From contig CAMHKW010000013.1 in NCBI GenBank assembly GCA_946185835.1, positions 1 through 50,616 of the forward strand: a stretch of DNA of 50,616 bases. The letters are read 5' to 3'. A program made the translations under genes and the position numbers. The notes below the pieces were generated by a model. That model was not told the DNA's origin. It did no database searches and saw nothing but the letters and a program-made list of their open reading frames with translations. The DNA comes from an uncultured Bacteroidales bacterium. Lineage in GTDB: Bacteria; Bacteroidota; Bacteroidia; Bacteroidales; Paludibacteraceae. Below, piece after piece: positions 27,301 to 36,500 of this stretch; the first letter of the stretch is position 1, and every line of letters begins with the position of its first letter.

Positions 27301-30300
27301 GGTCGACAGCCATGTTGGTGAACATTTCGCGACCGAGTTCACGCTCTTTAATGTCACTAGCCTGGAGGTTGTAAGAGAACGAAGCGAACGGTTCGGCATC
27401 TTCGCAAGAGAAGAAGAGGTCGGCATAAACCATACCTGTGAATCCGTCGAGGTTCTGCAGTCCGATGGTAGCTGATACCGGCGGGTTCTTCTGGTTCTTG
27501 ACCATGGTGAGGTCGACATCGTACCAAACGGTGTCGTTAGCGGCCTGCTTGTTACCTTTAACCCAGTCGAACGAAACGGCGTGTTGGCAGTCTTGACCTT
27601 GGTCGGGGTTAACAAGTTGTATTCTGAAATAGATATCCTGGTCGGTAACGATACCGAAGTAAGCAGTATCTTTGGTGTCGGGGTTAGTGTATTGCTTAAC
27701 CATGGAGCGCTCGGCTAACTTCTCGTAGTATTCGTTGAGAGTCATAGTGCGTGTCATAGGCGACTTAGTCTGGCACGAGAAGGCAACGATGCCCTTCAGA
27801 TTAGCCTTAGTAGAGGTTTGGTTAGCGAGTATTACCTTGGGCACATAGAGATAGTTCTCTTTCTCGAAGGTGTCGAGAGGCAGATAGAACCATGTGGTGT
27901 CGGTCAGGTTGTCGAGTTTAGCGGTGAAGATATACTCACCATTGTTCCAGTCGTACTCTTTGGGTCCCTTAGAGCAGATGTCGATAACGGGCGAGAGGTC
28001 TTCTTCGAGAGCTGCGGTTATCTTGAGCGAAGCCTCAGAGGTAATCTTAACGAATACGGTGTCGGACGTTACTTTCTCGAACATCGAGTAGGTGAGCACT
28101 TTCGACTTGGTGTCGCCTGCCTTCGAGGTGTAGTTGTAAACGGTAGGAGCACCGTCGTTGCAGCCGAACGAGATCTCGGCAGTTACCTTAGCGTCTTTAG
28201 AAGTGGTATTCTTAAGAGTAATGCGGATGTTCTTTTGTTCGTCTTTAGCCTTTTTGATAGCCACCTTGTACCATTTGGGTTCGGCAGGAGTATATTCTTC
28301 GCCGAGGGTCCAGTTGAACTCAGCAGCCTTGGCGCATGATGAGCCTTCGTCTTCGTAAACCATCTCAGCCCAGATGTCGAGCGGTTGGTCGGTGATGACG
28401 CGAACGTAAGCTATATGAACGTCCTCAGAGATAGACTTGAGAGCGTCGGTTGACGGAGTCTGCACGTAAGGTTTCGAGGGCGAAACGGTGATGGAACGTC
28501 CTTGGAGTTGTGAAACGATAGCGGGGCAGTCGAGTGAGCCGTCGACACGTATGTTGGCAGTCTTGGTTCCGTTGTTGCGTACGTGGATTTGAGGCACTTG
28601 CTCGTTGGCGCGAACCTTGTCGAGGTCGACGCTATACCATACGGTGTCGAGAGCGACGAGAGAGCCACCCTTGATCATAGTGATCTGCACGCCTTCACCT
28701 TCGGGGTCGAAAGCGATAGCGTTTTGGCAACCTTCGTCGGTAGTGAGGTCAGACGACATAGGCACGAGGTCGGCGCGGAACTCGATATTCTGCGTGGTGG
28801 TGAGACCTACGAAGATAGTATCGTTCTTCAGATGCTTGTACATCAAGTTGTTGAGAGTACCAGACTTCTTGTCGTTGCCAGCGATGGTGAGCGACTTGTC
28901 GGTGGTTGAGGTGTAAGGGCACTCGAAAGCGACCTTAGCGTCGACGTTAGCGGTCTTGCTCGACTTGTTGGTGATAGTGAGCTTGATGTCGCTGTTGTTG
29001 GCGGCTTTAGCTTCTTTGATGCTTACTGCATACCAAACGGTGGTGTTGGCAGCTTGCATGTTGCCGTTGGTCCAGTCGAAGAGCTTAGCCGAGGCGCAGG
29101 CGTTACCTTCAGAGATAGCCTTAGCGCGAGCCATGAAGCTGATAGGCTGCGACGAGAGAACGCGAACGTAAACCACGCCGGTGTCTTTTGAAGAGATAGC
29201 GGGGTCATCGTTTTGTGTGCGAGCCACTTTGATGGCGTTGTCGACCACGTTGCGTTGTACATCTTGTACTTTGACAGCACCCTTAGCGAGTTTGAAGCTA
29301 CGGTCCATCGACGAGCAGTAGCTAACCGAATAAACCGAGAAGGCTTTGATGTCGGCGGTAGCGTCACCGAGGTTTTCTACCACTACTTCGGGGAGTTGAC
29401 GTTTTACGCCTACCTTCTTGAGGTCAACCACATACCACTGTTCTACGTTGGCTGCGAGGTTGTACTTGGTTTCGAGGTCGAGGTTGATGATACCTACCTT
29501 GTTGACAGTACCGCAGTCGGGTACCTCTGTCGAGGCTACGACATTAGCTTCTACCTTCACTTTCTGGTCGCTGATGACGCGGAAGTACACCTCGTCGGAA
29601 GCGAGCAGGTCGAGATACGAGCGGTCGAGTTTCTTTGTCTTTGAAGCATCGGCAGCGAGAGTACGTGTCTCTTCGGTGATACCTGTCGAGGGGCAGTCGA
29701 AGCTGACGCCTGCTTTCACGGTAGCCGAGGCACCGCCGACGTTGGTCACTTTCACTTCAACAGCTTTCGAAGGATCATCCTTAACCGACTTAAGGTTGAT
29801 CTTATACCAAACAGCGCTGTTGAGTTTGCTGTAGGTGAAAGAACTGTTGAGGCTGAGTTCGGTAGCGTTCAAGCAGTCGAGATCTTTCTCACCCGGCTCA
29901 ACCGGTTCGGCAGCGAAGCTGATTTTGCGGTTAGTCGACAGCATGATATACACGGTGTCGAGGTTGAAATTCTTAATCACCGAACCGCCAATCTCGAGTG
30001 CGTAGTTTTTGTTCGGCGAGATAGCTTTCGATTCAGGGCCTGTGAGTTTGCCTACTGAAGCTTGCTCTTTGCCTGCAATCGTCTTGAAGACAACATTGTA
30101 AACCGTAACTTCCACGTTAGCGGCATTCGTCTCGTCAAGGTTGTTGAGATAGAGCAATACGTTTTCTCCGTCGGCTACTTTGCCTTTGAGTTGCACGCGC
30201 CACCACACGTCGGTGCCGGGCTGTTGCACTTGCTCGTTTTTCTCAGCATCCCAATTGAAATCCTTAGCTGTCTTCCATCCATCGGTATAGTCTTGGGCGA

Positions 30301-30355
30301 ACATCACGTTCATCGACAAGAGAACCATGGAAAAGAAAAGTAAGACCTTTTTCAT
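24374..30355 (-). CDS. giant T9SS-type surface protein with ten tandem beta-sandwich domains
   Basis: 1993 aa. A signal peptide ends near residue 20 (VMFAQ). Residues about 25-1310 are ten domains of ~127 aa. Each has an F-x-W opening and a core W-(Y/W/F)-x-V-x-L strand, and ends with (D/V)-x-V-(F/Y)-(V/I)-x-(V/L) and a hydrophobic pair, resembling pre-peptidase C-terminal (PPC) beta-sandwiches. Domains 2-10 each have two cysteines, one at the domain start and one in an F-x-C-P-like strand; domain 1 lacks both. Residues about 1320-1900 contain C-x-GD-type repeats shared with the upstream gene product. The last ~75 residues (YTVSVYDLMGNLFQRFSV, then NPGYYMVSVED) are a T9SS type A sorting domain. 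It is the middle gene of the 32775-22734 operon. Confidence 0.88.
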   Translation of the reverse strand: MKKVLLFFSMVLLSMNVMFAQDYTDGWKTAKDFNWDAEKNEQVQQPGTDVWWRVQLKGKVADGENVLLYLNNLDETNAANVEVTVYNVVFKTIAGKEQASVGKLTGPESKAISPNKNYALEIGGSVIKNFNLDTVYIMLSTNRKISFAAEPVEPGEKDLDCLNATELSLNSSFTYSKLNSAVWYKINLKSVKDDPSKAVEVKVTNVGGASATVKAGVSFDCPSTGITEETRTLAADASKTKKLDRSYLDLLASDEVYFRVISDQKVKVEANVVASTEVPDCGTVNKVGIINLDLETKYNLAANVEQWYVVDLKKVGVKRQLPEVVVENLGDATADIKAFSVYSVSYCSSMDRSFKLAKGAVKVQDVQRNVVDNAIKVARTQNDDPAISSKDTGVVYVRVLSSQPISFMARAKAISEGNACASAKLFDWTNGNMQAANTTVWYAVSIKEAKAANNSDIKLTITNKSSKTANVDAKVAFECPYTSTTDKSLTIAGNDKKSGTLNNLMYKHLKNDTIFVGLTTTQNIEFRADLVPMSSDLTTDEGCQNAIAFDPEGEGVQITMIKGGSLVALDTVWYSVDLDKVRANEQVPQIHVRNNGTKTANIRVDGSLDCPAIVSQLQGRSITVSPSKPYVQTPSTDALKSISEDVHIAYVRVITDQPLDIWAEMVYEDEGSSCAKAAEFNWTLGEEYTPAEPKWYKVAIKKAKDEQKNIRITLKNTTSKDAKVTAEISFGCNDGAPTVYNYTSKAGDTKSKVLTYSMFEKVTSDTVFVKITSEASLKITAALEEDLSPVIDICSKGPKEYDWNNGEYIFTAKLDNLTDTTWFYLPLDTFEKENYLYVPKVILANQTSTKANLKGIVAFSCQTKSPMTRTMTLNEYYEKLAERSMVKQYTNPDTKDTAYFGIVTDQDIYFRIQLVNPDQGQDCQHAVSFDWVKGNKQAANDTVWYDVDLTMVKNQKNPPVSATIGLQNLDGFTGMVYADLFFSCEDAEPFASFSYNLQASDIKERELGREMFTNMAVDHIFIRLYTIQECYLYAKLNELDDTFEPIEACHGAVPVTFNVDIDQSQDSVWYVVDLKDIRDNILPKTDATQAVLKVTNKDAADANIKAHVSYSCPVDEKMLERQITLAPGALYQKEVATSVIKNTTADSVWVLVVTDKKMSFRVELEDPRGQECGNPIEFDWEHGNLHPADSTYWYHVDLTPFKNDPDKRDMKLVLVNLTDPRSSVTATAHLFAQCPVEGTTTVQAAQLADPKTYTFSDSIKSKEITRSFIESYNLDFMLIKYFSDENTRIVAEFIDPLPRHKDTVCYYDTICAGDTYYRDSLKLTQILYADTIIHRTEGAVLDSIEYEYNDTELADSLIYHIVTIKKNPVLPKFSELKNKFVDSQTFKAGTVFDFAPYIQEITDTLAQRDDILTLDVDSVFFQFYNEDNGKFDQPVPTDPYPIDKEDITFRYAVRVISCAGMDTIIGDTVGIPTPLKLAECDYLETIITGQGVCSGFTFTDLFNVEYTVDEAYEIVKDTLPKQVGNQIFKEVTVYNYSLLQTPAAVVPTALPTASCGKGVDVAAAAAELATAFPHVDGYADVDLTTLAWEYDNNGTYEPLIATTYFNTDVKTINVRYTLYTECDVLIVSDPIVVTVADDCTVVEKAETDTVCAGTEFQTRLQTLTITADAQVADTVNFQTEEGYYADSVYTYNIYVYKNLVAPTFDDLTALPVAVCGELVDVADVDAELQALLAAQTADPIVEQLAATNAVVWEVQVNGAWVAVDSYNISSTLTSIDVRFTINTECGNQYSDVITLDKIEKRTPENIATLQTIPADVRYGGYIILVSKTILNQNGITDSTLVKWYKVQGLKDTESDETDDIFLGTGWYYTEQNADGTAKRLEGNYYAKIETIETTDTDGCVEIVYSKTITVEYTSAAPKLVPNMVAPNETITLSGLDAAKTYTVSVYDLMGNLFQRFSVQDKQTVTFEAEINPGYYMVSVEDNDGQTALKYIVK

Positions 30356-30417
30356 TTGATTTGTTGATTTAGTTAATAATTAGTTAATTGTTTATTGTCA
30401 TTTCTGATTAGGGAGTA

Positions 30418-32775
30418 TTAGTCTCCGATAATTATCTTCACTGTTTGAGTAGTTGTTTCTGTCAGCACGCGTACCACATACAGTCCTTGTCGGTCGAGAC
30501 TGAAGGTATGTGTGCCGGCATTGAGTTTGGCGTTGAATACCTGTCTGCCGAGCGCGTCGACGACGAGGAGTCGGCAGTCGCTGCCGGTTGTCAGGCATAT
30601 AGGTTGTCCTACTGTTGCTTTAGTAGGGTTGATGGTTGCAGATGTGAGTGCCACATTGTCGACAGCTGTTGTCGTTTTCACCGTAAGCTTCACTACCCGG
30701 TCACACTGTTCGGTTTGGTGAAAGCGAATGAGGTAGTCACCTTCGCCGGTGATGATCGAGTCGGCATAGCTTAGTGGCAGGTCTTCGGCAGCCACTGTGA
30801 TAGTGTCGAAGGCGACGGGTGCCGGTGTCACCATGACGTGCCATACGCTGAGTTGGTCGGTATGACGGTTGAGCGGTTCGGCAACGACATAGTCGGTAGT
30901 GGTAGAGATGACGGTGTCTGCCAGTTGTAGGGTCTTGCCCTCGCAGATGGTGGTGTCGACTTCGACAACCACATAGCGTGGTACCACCTCGAGCACCAAT
31001 GTGCTCAGACATGCGCCTACCTGCTGTTCTATCTCGTACTCACCATAATGGTCGATTGTCTGCTCCTTATATATATAAGGCATATTGTTTTCTTCGATGG
31101 CAATGGTGTCGTATTGTAATTCGCCGGGGTGGTCGATGCGCACATTCCACGTGGTGATCTGCACGAGGGTATCGTTCAGATAGATGGTGTCGACGTAGGT
31201 TGTCGACTCCCAGAGCAGTGAGTCGGGGAACTGCAAGCCTTCGGTGGCACATCCTATGGTGTCGCGACTGACGCGGTGGTAGGTGAGTTTGCCGTCGTTT
31301 TCGCGAACGAGGAGTTGCACGCGTTTGGTGCACTCATCCTTCTGCCGTACCGTCACGATGCTTTCGCCGTAGTTGTCGATATAAGTGCCGTAGTAGCTAT
31401 ATGGCATCATCTCGGGGTGAACGGAGATAGTGTCGTACTCGAGTTCGGGAGCGGTGAATCGCACGTTATAGGTCGTGATAGTCTGCAGGTCGAGGTACTT
31501 ACCCGAGTAGACGGTGTCGCGCAGTGTACCTTTGGTGGTCAGCGTCTTGCCGCCGATGGTTACCGACAAGCCCTCGCATACTACGGTGTCGCGTGTGAGA
31601 CGGGTGACGGTGTAGTTGGGCACCACATGCAGCAGCACGGCTTCGTCACATTCGTTTTCGCGATGTGTAACAAACCGATAGTCGCCATAGCCTGTCAGAC
31701 GGTTGATACCGTATCTATAAGGGAATTGTGTTCCTTTGAGTTTGAGCGTCAGCTCTTTCTCTTGCTCCGCCACTATCTGCAGGTTATATTTTATCACATA
31801 TATAGAATCTGACTTAAAGCGATTGGCACCGATGCTGTCGCTGAATACGGTCGACTCGTAGAGTACGGTATCAGCTACGGCAAGTCCTTTGCCTTGGCAG
31901 ATGACGGTGTCTATTTGTTGCTCGGCGTATTTGACATCGTTGCGATAGTAAATCTGTGCCGGATATTTAGACTGGGGTTTGGAGAAATGCATGTAGAGTG
32001 GCAGCTTGCTGCGGTAAGCGCTGTCGAGCAGCTGTTGAGGTAACACACAAGGGTGTATGGAGTCGGTAAACAGGTGTGTGAGCATGGTGTCACCATCGCA
32101 AGTGCCGAAAGTGACAGTAAGGCCAACGGGCACGTTCATCTCTCGTGGGTTGCGGTAGCGGAGCAAGCCGTCTCGTTGAGGCTTAGAGGTTACATTGAGG
32201 TAGTATACGGCAGCGGTGTCGCGGAAGACATGGTCGTTCCACGAGTACATAGGTAGCGGTGCTTCGCAACTTGTCTTGGCGCCTTCGCTACCGGCAAAAA
32301 AGAGCACACGCCCGGGAGTGGCGTCCAAGGGTGTGATTCTCATTCGAATGTCGATATTCTGAAGCAGAGATATATTATCGCCGAGCCGCACCAACATCTC
32401 GTCGGCATCGACGTACATAGAGGAGTTACCGTTGAGCACCATTGCCAAGGCAGGCGTGTCGAGCGAGCAGTATGGGAAGGCTTCTATCAGGGCTTTGCCT
32501 GTCGAGTACCAATATGACAGGAAGCCGTCGTCCATCTGCGAGAAAGGTGCGCGGAACCATACAGGCTCATTGCCTGAGATGATGGTATCGATGCCATAGG
32601 TCACCTGAATGCCGCGTTCACATTCGCAGAAGTAGGACGGCAACTGGTTGCAGTCGCGGATGTCTTCGCACGTAACAGGGTGAGCACAGTTGATAGCTGT
32701 AGCAACAACACAAGCCGATGTCGCCATAATCAGCAACATTGACATGCGCATAATATTAACTTTCATTCTCTCCAC
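30418..32775 (-). CDS. T9SS-type secreted protein with CxG repeats
   Basis: 785 aa from GTG 32775; ATG 32766 (MKVNIMRMSM) is an equally good start and is followed by a signal peptide. The mature N-terminus is Cys-rich (NCAHPVTCEDIRDCNQLP). From about residue 285 to 690 there are four repeats of ~100 aa, each beginning DT-x-x-C-x-G, with Y-x-D or Y-x-x-x-I turns. The C-terminal ~75 residues (LLVVDALGRQVFNAKLNAG, then GLYVVRVLTETTTQ) match a T9SS type A sorting domain. It is the first gene of a three-gene operon, with 62 bp to the next start. The promoter is far upstream, leaving a leader of about 200 nt. The ligand or role is unknown. Confidence 0.85.
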   Translation of the reverse strand: MERMKVNIMRMSMLLIMATSACVVATAINCAHPVTCEDIRDCNQLPSYFCECERGIQVTYGIDTIISGNEPVWFRAPFSQMDDGFLSYWYSTGKALIEAFPYCSLDTPALAMVLNGNSSMYVDADEMLVRLGDNISLLQNIDIRMRITPLDATPGRVLFFAGSEGAKTSCEAPLPMYSWNDHVFRDTAAVYYLNVTSKPQRDGLLRYRNPREMNVPVGLTVTFGTCDGDTMLTHLFTDSIHPCVLPQQLLDSAYRSKLPLYMHFSKPQSKYPAQIYYRNDVKYAEQQIDTVICQGKGLAVADTVLYESTVFSDSIGANRFKSDSIYVIKYNLQIVAEQEKELTLKLKGTQFPYRYGINRLTGYGDYRFVTHRENECDEAVLLHVVPNYTVTRLTRDTVVCEGLSVTIGGKTLTTKGTLRDTVYSGKYLDLQTITTYNVRFTAPELEYDTISVHPEMMPYSYYGTYIDNYGESIVTVRQKDECTKRVQLLVRENDGKLTYHRVSRDTIGCATEGLQFPDSLLWESTTYVDTIYLNDTLVQITTWNVRIDHPGELQYDTIAIEENNMPYIYKEQTIDHYGEYEIEQQVGACLSTLVLEVVPRYVVVEVDTTICEGKTLQLADTVISTTTDYVVAEPLNRHTDQLSVWHVMVTPAPVAFDTITVAAEDLPLSYADSIITGEGDYLIRFHQTEQCDRVVKLTVKTTTAVDNVALTSATINPTKATVGQPICLTTGSDCRLLVVDALGRQVFNAKLNAGTHTFSLDRQGLYVVRVLTETTTQTVKIIIGD

Positions 32776-32996
32776 TAATCCTCAGTGTTGATACTGCCTT
32801 TTATAATCACCTGATAACCAAATCAGTCGTATTACTGCTTATGCCCGTGCACGATATACCTGCCCTTTACACGACCTACTCCGACAGCATCGGGGCGACG
32901 GCATAAAGAACAGCTTAACAAGACTTTATACTTGCTTGCATGCATATTAAGCGAGGTGAATAGCAAAAAAGGCGCACTATTCACGCTGCAAAGTTA
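32776..32996 (-). promoter_or_regulatory. promoter and long 5' leader of the surface operon
   Basis: Minus-strand -7 element TAACTTTG is at 32989-32996. The leader of roughly 200 nt begins with an 8-bp stem, GTGAATAG (32956-32963) and CTATTCAC (32977-32984), enclosing a T-run. A smaller CCGA/TCGG hairpin lies near 32890-32905. The rest of this 221-bp gap holds no ORF I can support. Confidence 0.5.
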
Positions 32997-33500
32997 AGAA
33001 AAAAAAAGTAAACTGCAAAGGCATACACAAAAAAATATATACCAAAACGCATTTTTTTAAAGAAAATGTAAAGCTTTGTTTGATTAGAGGGCGCTTTCGG
33101 GGGGATTTATTATTTATTATTTCTGATTTCTGAATGGTGATTGCCAAGATGACGAGAGGCGGGATGACGGGAGGGCGGGATGACGGGAGGGCGGGATGGC
33201 GAGAGGGCGGGATGGCGAGAGGTTGCCGCCGGTTGAAAACCGGCGTTCCCCGGATGGGGATGGCCGTGAACGGGAGGGGAGGTGCCGAAATGACATTTCG
33301 GCAAATATAACAACGGCTGCCGGAGAGATAGGAGGGGGCATGCCGCCGGGTGAAAACCGGCGTTCCCTGTGGGCGGGATGACGAGATGACGAGATGACGA
33401 GATGACGAGATGACGAGATGACGAAATCCCGGAATACCGGAATACCGGGATACCGAGATGTCGAGATGTCGAGATGGCGGGATGACGAGATACCGGGAGT
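32997..33500 (+). repeat. hairpin modules B-A-B flanked by octamer arrays
   Basis: No gene is supported. An A/T-rich stretch runs to about 33122. Then come 16-bp-period G-rich units (about 33135-33220), module B (33228-33244), A (33284-33302, tail to 33316), and a B with one mismatch (33345-33361). Six perfect octamers GATGACGA follow (about 33377-33424), and degenerate octamers (GGAATACC, GAGATGTC types) continue to the stop codon of the 1980-aa gene at 33501. Confidence 0.85.
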
Positions 33501-36500
33501 TTACAGCACTACTTTGGTGGTGTGGTTGTCGGTTTGGAGCAGGTAGACGCCGTTTGGCAGGGAGGTCTGCCATGTCTGCGAGGGTTGCATGATGACAGTG
33601 GTTATCAGCTTGCCATCGGCGGTGAAGAGGCTCATCGTAGTAGCTTTAGTAGCGGTGATGATGAGGTTGTTGCCGTCGGCGGTTGCCGTGATATGACTGT
33701 CGGCATTGGCGTATTGCAGAGCGGTGGTGACGTCGGTGTCGGCTTTCTCGTACACGATCTTACCCATGCGTGCTACCATTCGCGGTTTCATGCCGGCGGG
33801 AGCGCTGATGTTAGCTTGCAGACATGGCGTGAGTGGTGCCACTTCGGTGCCGGCGGGTACGCTGACGAAGTATTCGTAGGTCTCGGAGGCGGGGTCGTTG
33901 TCGAGCACGAACGAAGGTGTCGAAAGTGTGAGAGGAGCGAGCGAGGTGTTGCCTGCGAAATAGGCGGTGTTGGTCGGCACGAGTGCGTCGGCTGTCTCGA
34001 TGTTATAGAGAGCGTCGTCGGTGCCGTCGATAGTCTGCGAGCTGTAACCTTCGAAGATGATGAGTTTGCCTGACCAGTAGTCCCAGTTGTCGTTGTCGGG
34101 GCAGATAGCGCAATATGGCAGTTGCCAAGCGTAGGTCTTACCTTGCTGCATGAGCAGTCCGTCGAGTCCGTCGGTGCGGTGTACGGGTCGCCAGCGTGAG
34201 TCGAAGGCTGAGACGTCGTCGTCGGACTTAGTGGTCCACTGCTGCGGTGCATCGTCGGAGTCGATTTCGTAGAGGTACCACGAGGCGGTGGCTATGTTGC
34301 TCTTGCCCGGTTCGTAGAAGTTGGGGTCGTATTGTTCGAGTTGGTAGATGCCTCGAGTGTTGTAGGCAGCCTTGCCGCTTGCAGGGCAGGCGTCGCCACC
34401 GTCGGCGGTTGCTGCATCACGTTTCTGTGCTATCCAGTTAGAGATGAGTATGATGGTCGACTTGTCGGCTTTGAGGGCTGACTCTTCTGATGGTATCTCT
34501 GCGGCGAGGTAGGCAAGCAGCTCTTTGTTAGCCTTAGCTTGCCGAGCCTTGCCATCGGCTATTGAGAGTCTGTCGAGCTGTGCTTCGGGCATTGCCTCAA
34601 CGACGTAGACGTCGGTGACGTCGAAGGGTGCCACTATAGTCTGCCATTTGTCGGCGGGAGCGTTGACGATGAGTGTCTGTCGCTCGGTAGCGTCGTAGGG
34701 GTCGGTGTTGGTGATGGCAGTAGCTGTCTCGCCGTCGACGTTGACCTTGTCGAGCATAGTGGTGAGTATACGTTTCTGCGTGTTGCGCGCGTTCATTGTC
34801 CTTCCGGGCAGTGCGGCGGTCCATGCGTCGGCAGCAGGTTCGTAGTAGTCGCCTATACCATAGACGCTGACTCCCTGCCCTTTGTTTTCTGCCATATAGA
34901 GTCGGCAGCCTATCTTCTTGATGGCGTCCCCTACGTCAGCCATCTTGACGAGGTCTTCGCCGAGTGCATCTTTGGCATCGATGTTGACGGTGGCATAAGG
35001 TGTTCCAACGTCGATGCTACCGGCACCTTGTGAGCCTTGCAATATGAGTTCGCCGTAGGTACGTTCGCCATCGAGCCATTTGTCGTCGATGGTGAGGTTC
35101 CATGCGTCGTTGTCGGCTTGCGGCAGGAAGGTGATAGCGGCAGCGGGTATCTGTGTACCTTCAATCTCGGACATGTCGATGGTGATGTCGCGCGAGCGTG
35201 CCGTAGCTTTGCCTATCTGCTTGCCATAGGCTGCGCGAAGGCTGTTCTGCCCTTTGAGGTGTATGTTAGCCTCGCTGTTGGTCCATGCAAGGAGTGTGCC
35301 GATACCGTTGCTTAGGTAGTTGTCGCCGAGGTAGAAAGTCTGGTCTTGCGGTTCGGGTGTAGAACTGCCGCTGATGGTATGGTTGCGCGAGGAAGCCTCA
35401 AAGTTCTCAAGATAGACATCGGTCTTGCCGGTGAAGCAAACGAAACCCATGCCCTCATCGGCGGTACCGGTGTTAGCAAACGGGCAGTAGCCGGTGAGGT
35501 AGAGTTTGGTATTGTCGTCGGTGAGCACTCCGAGTCGATCAGAAGCCGCCTGTACTGTATGCGCATGGCTGTAGGCGTTGCCGTTGCGGCGATAGACGAA
35601 GCAGGGCGTATGGGCATTGCAGCCTATGCTTGCCGATGGGGTGTTGACGACGGGCAGACGCTGCAGACCGCCACTGAAGTCGTGATAACCTTGTGCGTTG
35701 CCTACGTTGCCGGTCACGCCGAATATATATAAGGTGTCGTATAGCGGTTCGCCGCTCTCGTCGAAGCAACCTGAGAGGTCGAGGTCAGTGATACCGCGAT
35801 AGGCGGTACTCTCGGCAAACGATTGCTCCGTACCGGTTCGGAAGAGGTCGGTAGCGGGATTGGCGGCAGTGATGTCGATGTTTTCCGAGCGGACCGGCAG
35901 ACGATACTCGAGTCCGTCGGACGAGCGGAAGATGATGTCGCCTGTGGCGTTGATGTCGGTGCAACGTATGTTGACGTCGTAGTTGCCGGTCAGGTCGAAG
36001 TTGGCATTCTGCCTGATAGTGTCAACATCGGCGTAGAACACGTCGGGTTTGGACGAGCTGACAACGATATAACCTTCTTGGTTGTCGCAGTAGTCACCGG
36101 CAGAGGCGGCGATACTCGAGTAGCGTATATTAACGCGTTGCGGCTCCTGCAGCGGGTGCAAAGGCGATGAGGTGCCGAATGTCAGAGTTGCAGGCTCGGC
36201 ATATTTGATGTAATGTTTGCGGGTGATAGTCAGGTTCTTTACAAAGCCGGCGAAGTTACCTTTGTAATGGATACGTACGCTGCGGACTGTGGAATCCAAG
36301 GCATAAGCCCTCTCTGTTTCGTTTGACTCGCCATCACGTGTTTTGACAGACCACTTGTCCATCTCTACCCATTTGCCTCCCTTATATACTTCGACTGACC
36401 ACCATTTTTGTGTAGCGGGGAACTGAACTGGCAGAATCTCTCTGTCAAACTGATAGTGCTTACCCGAGTAATCAAACTCCAGATTTATGTGTGCACGGGT

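Noticed and set aside
33377..33424. CRISPR-like array
   Set aside because: The 8-bp units are contiguous with no spacers, and no cas gene is present.
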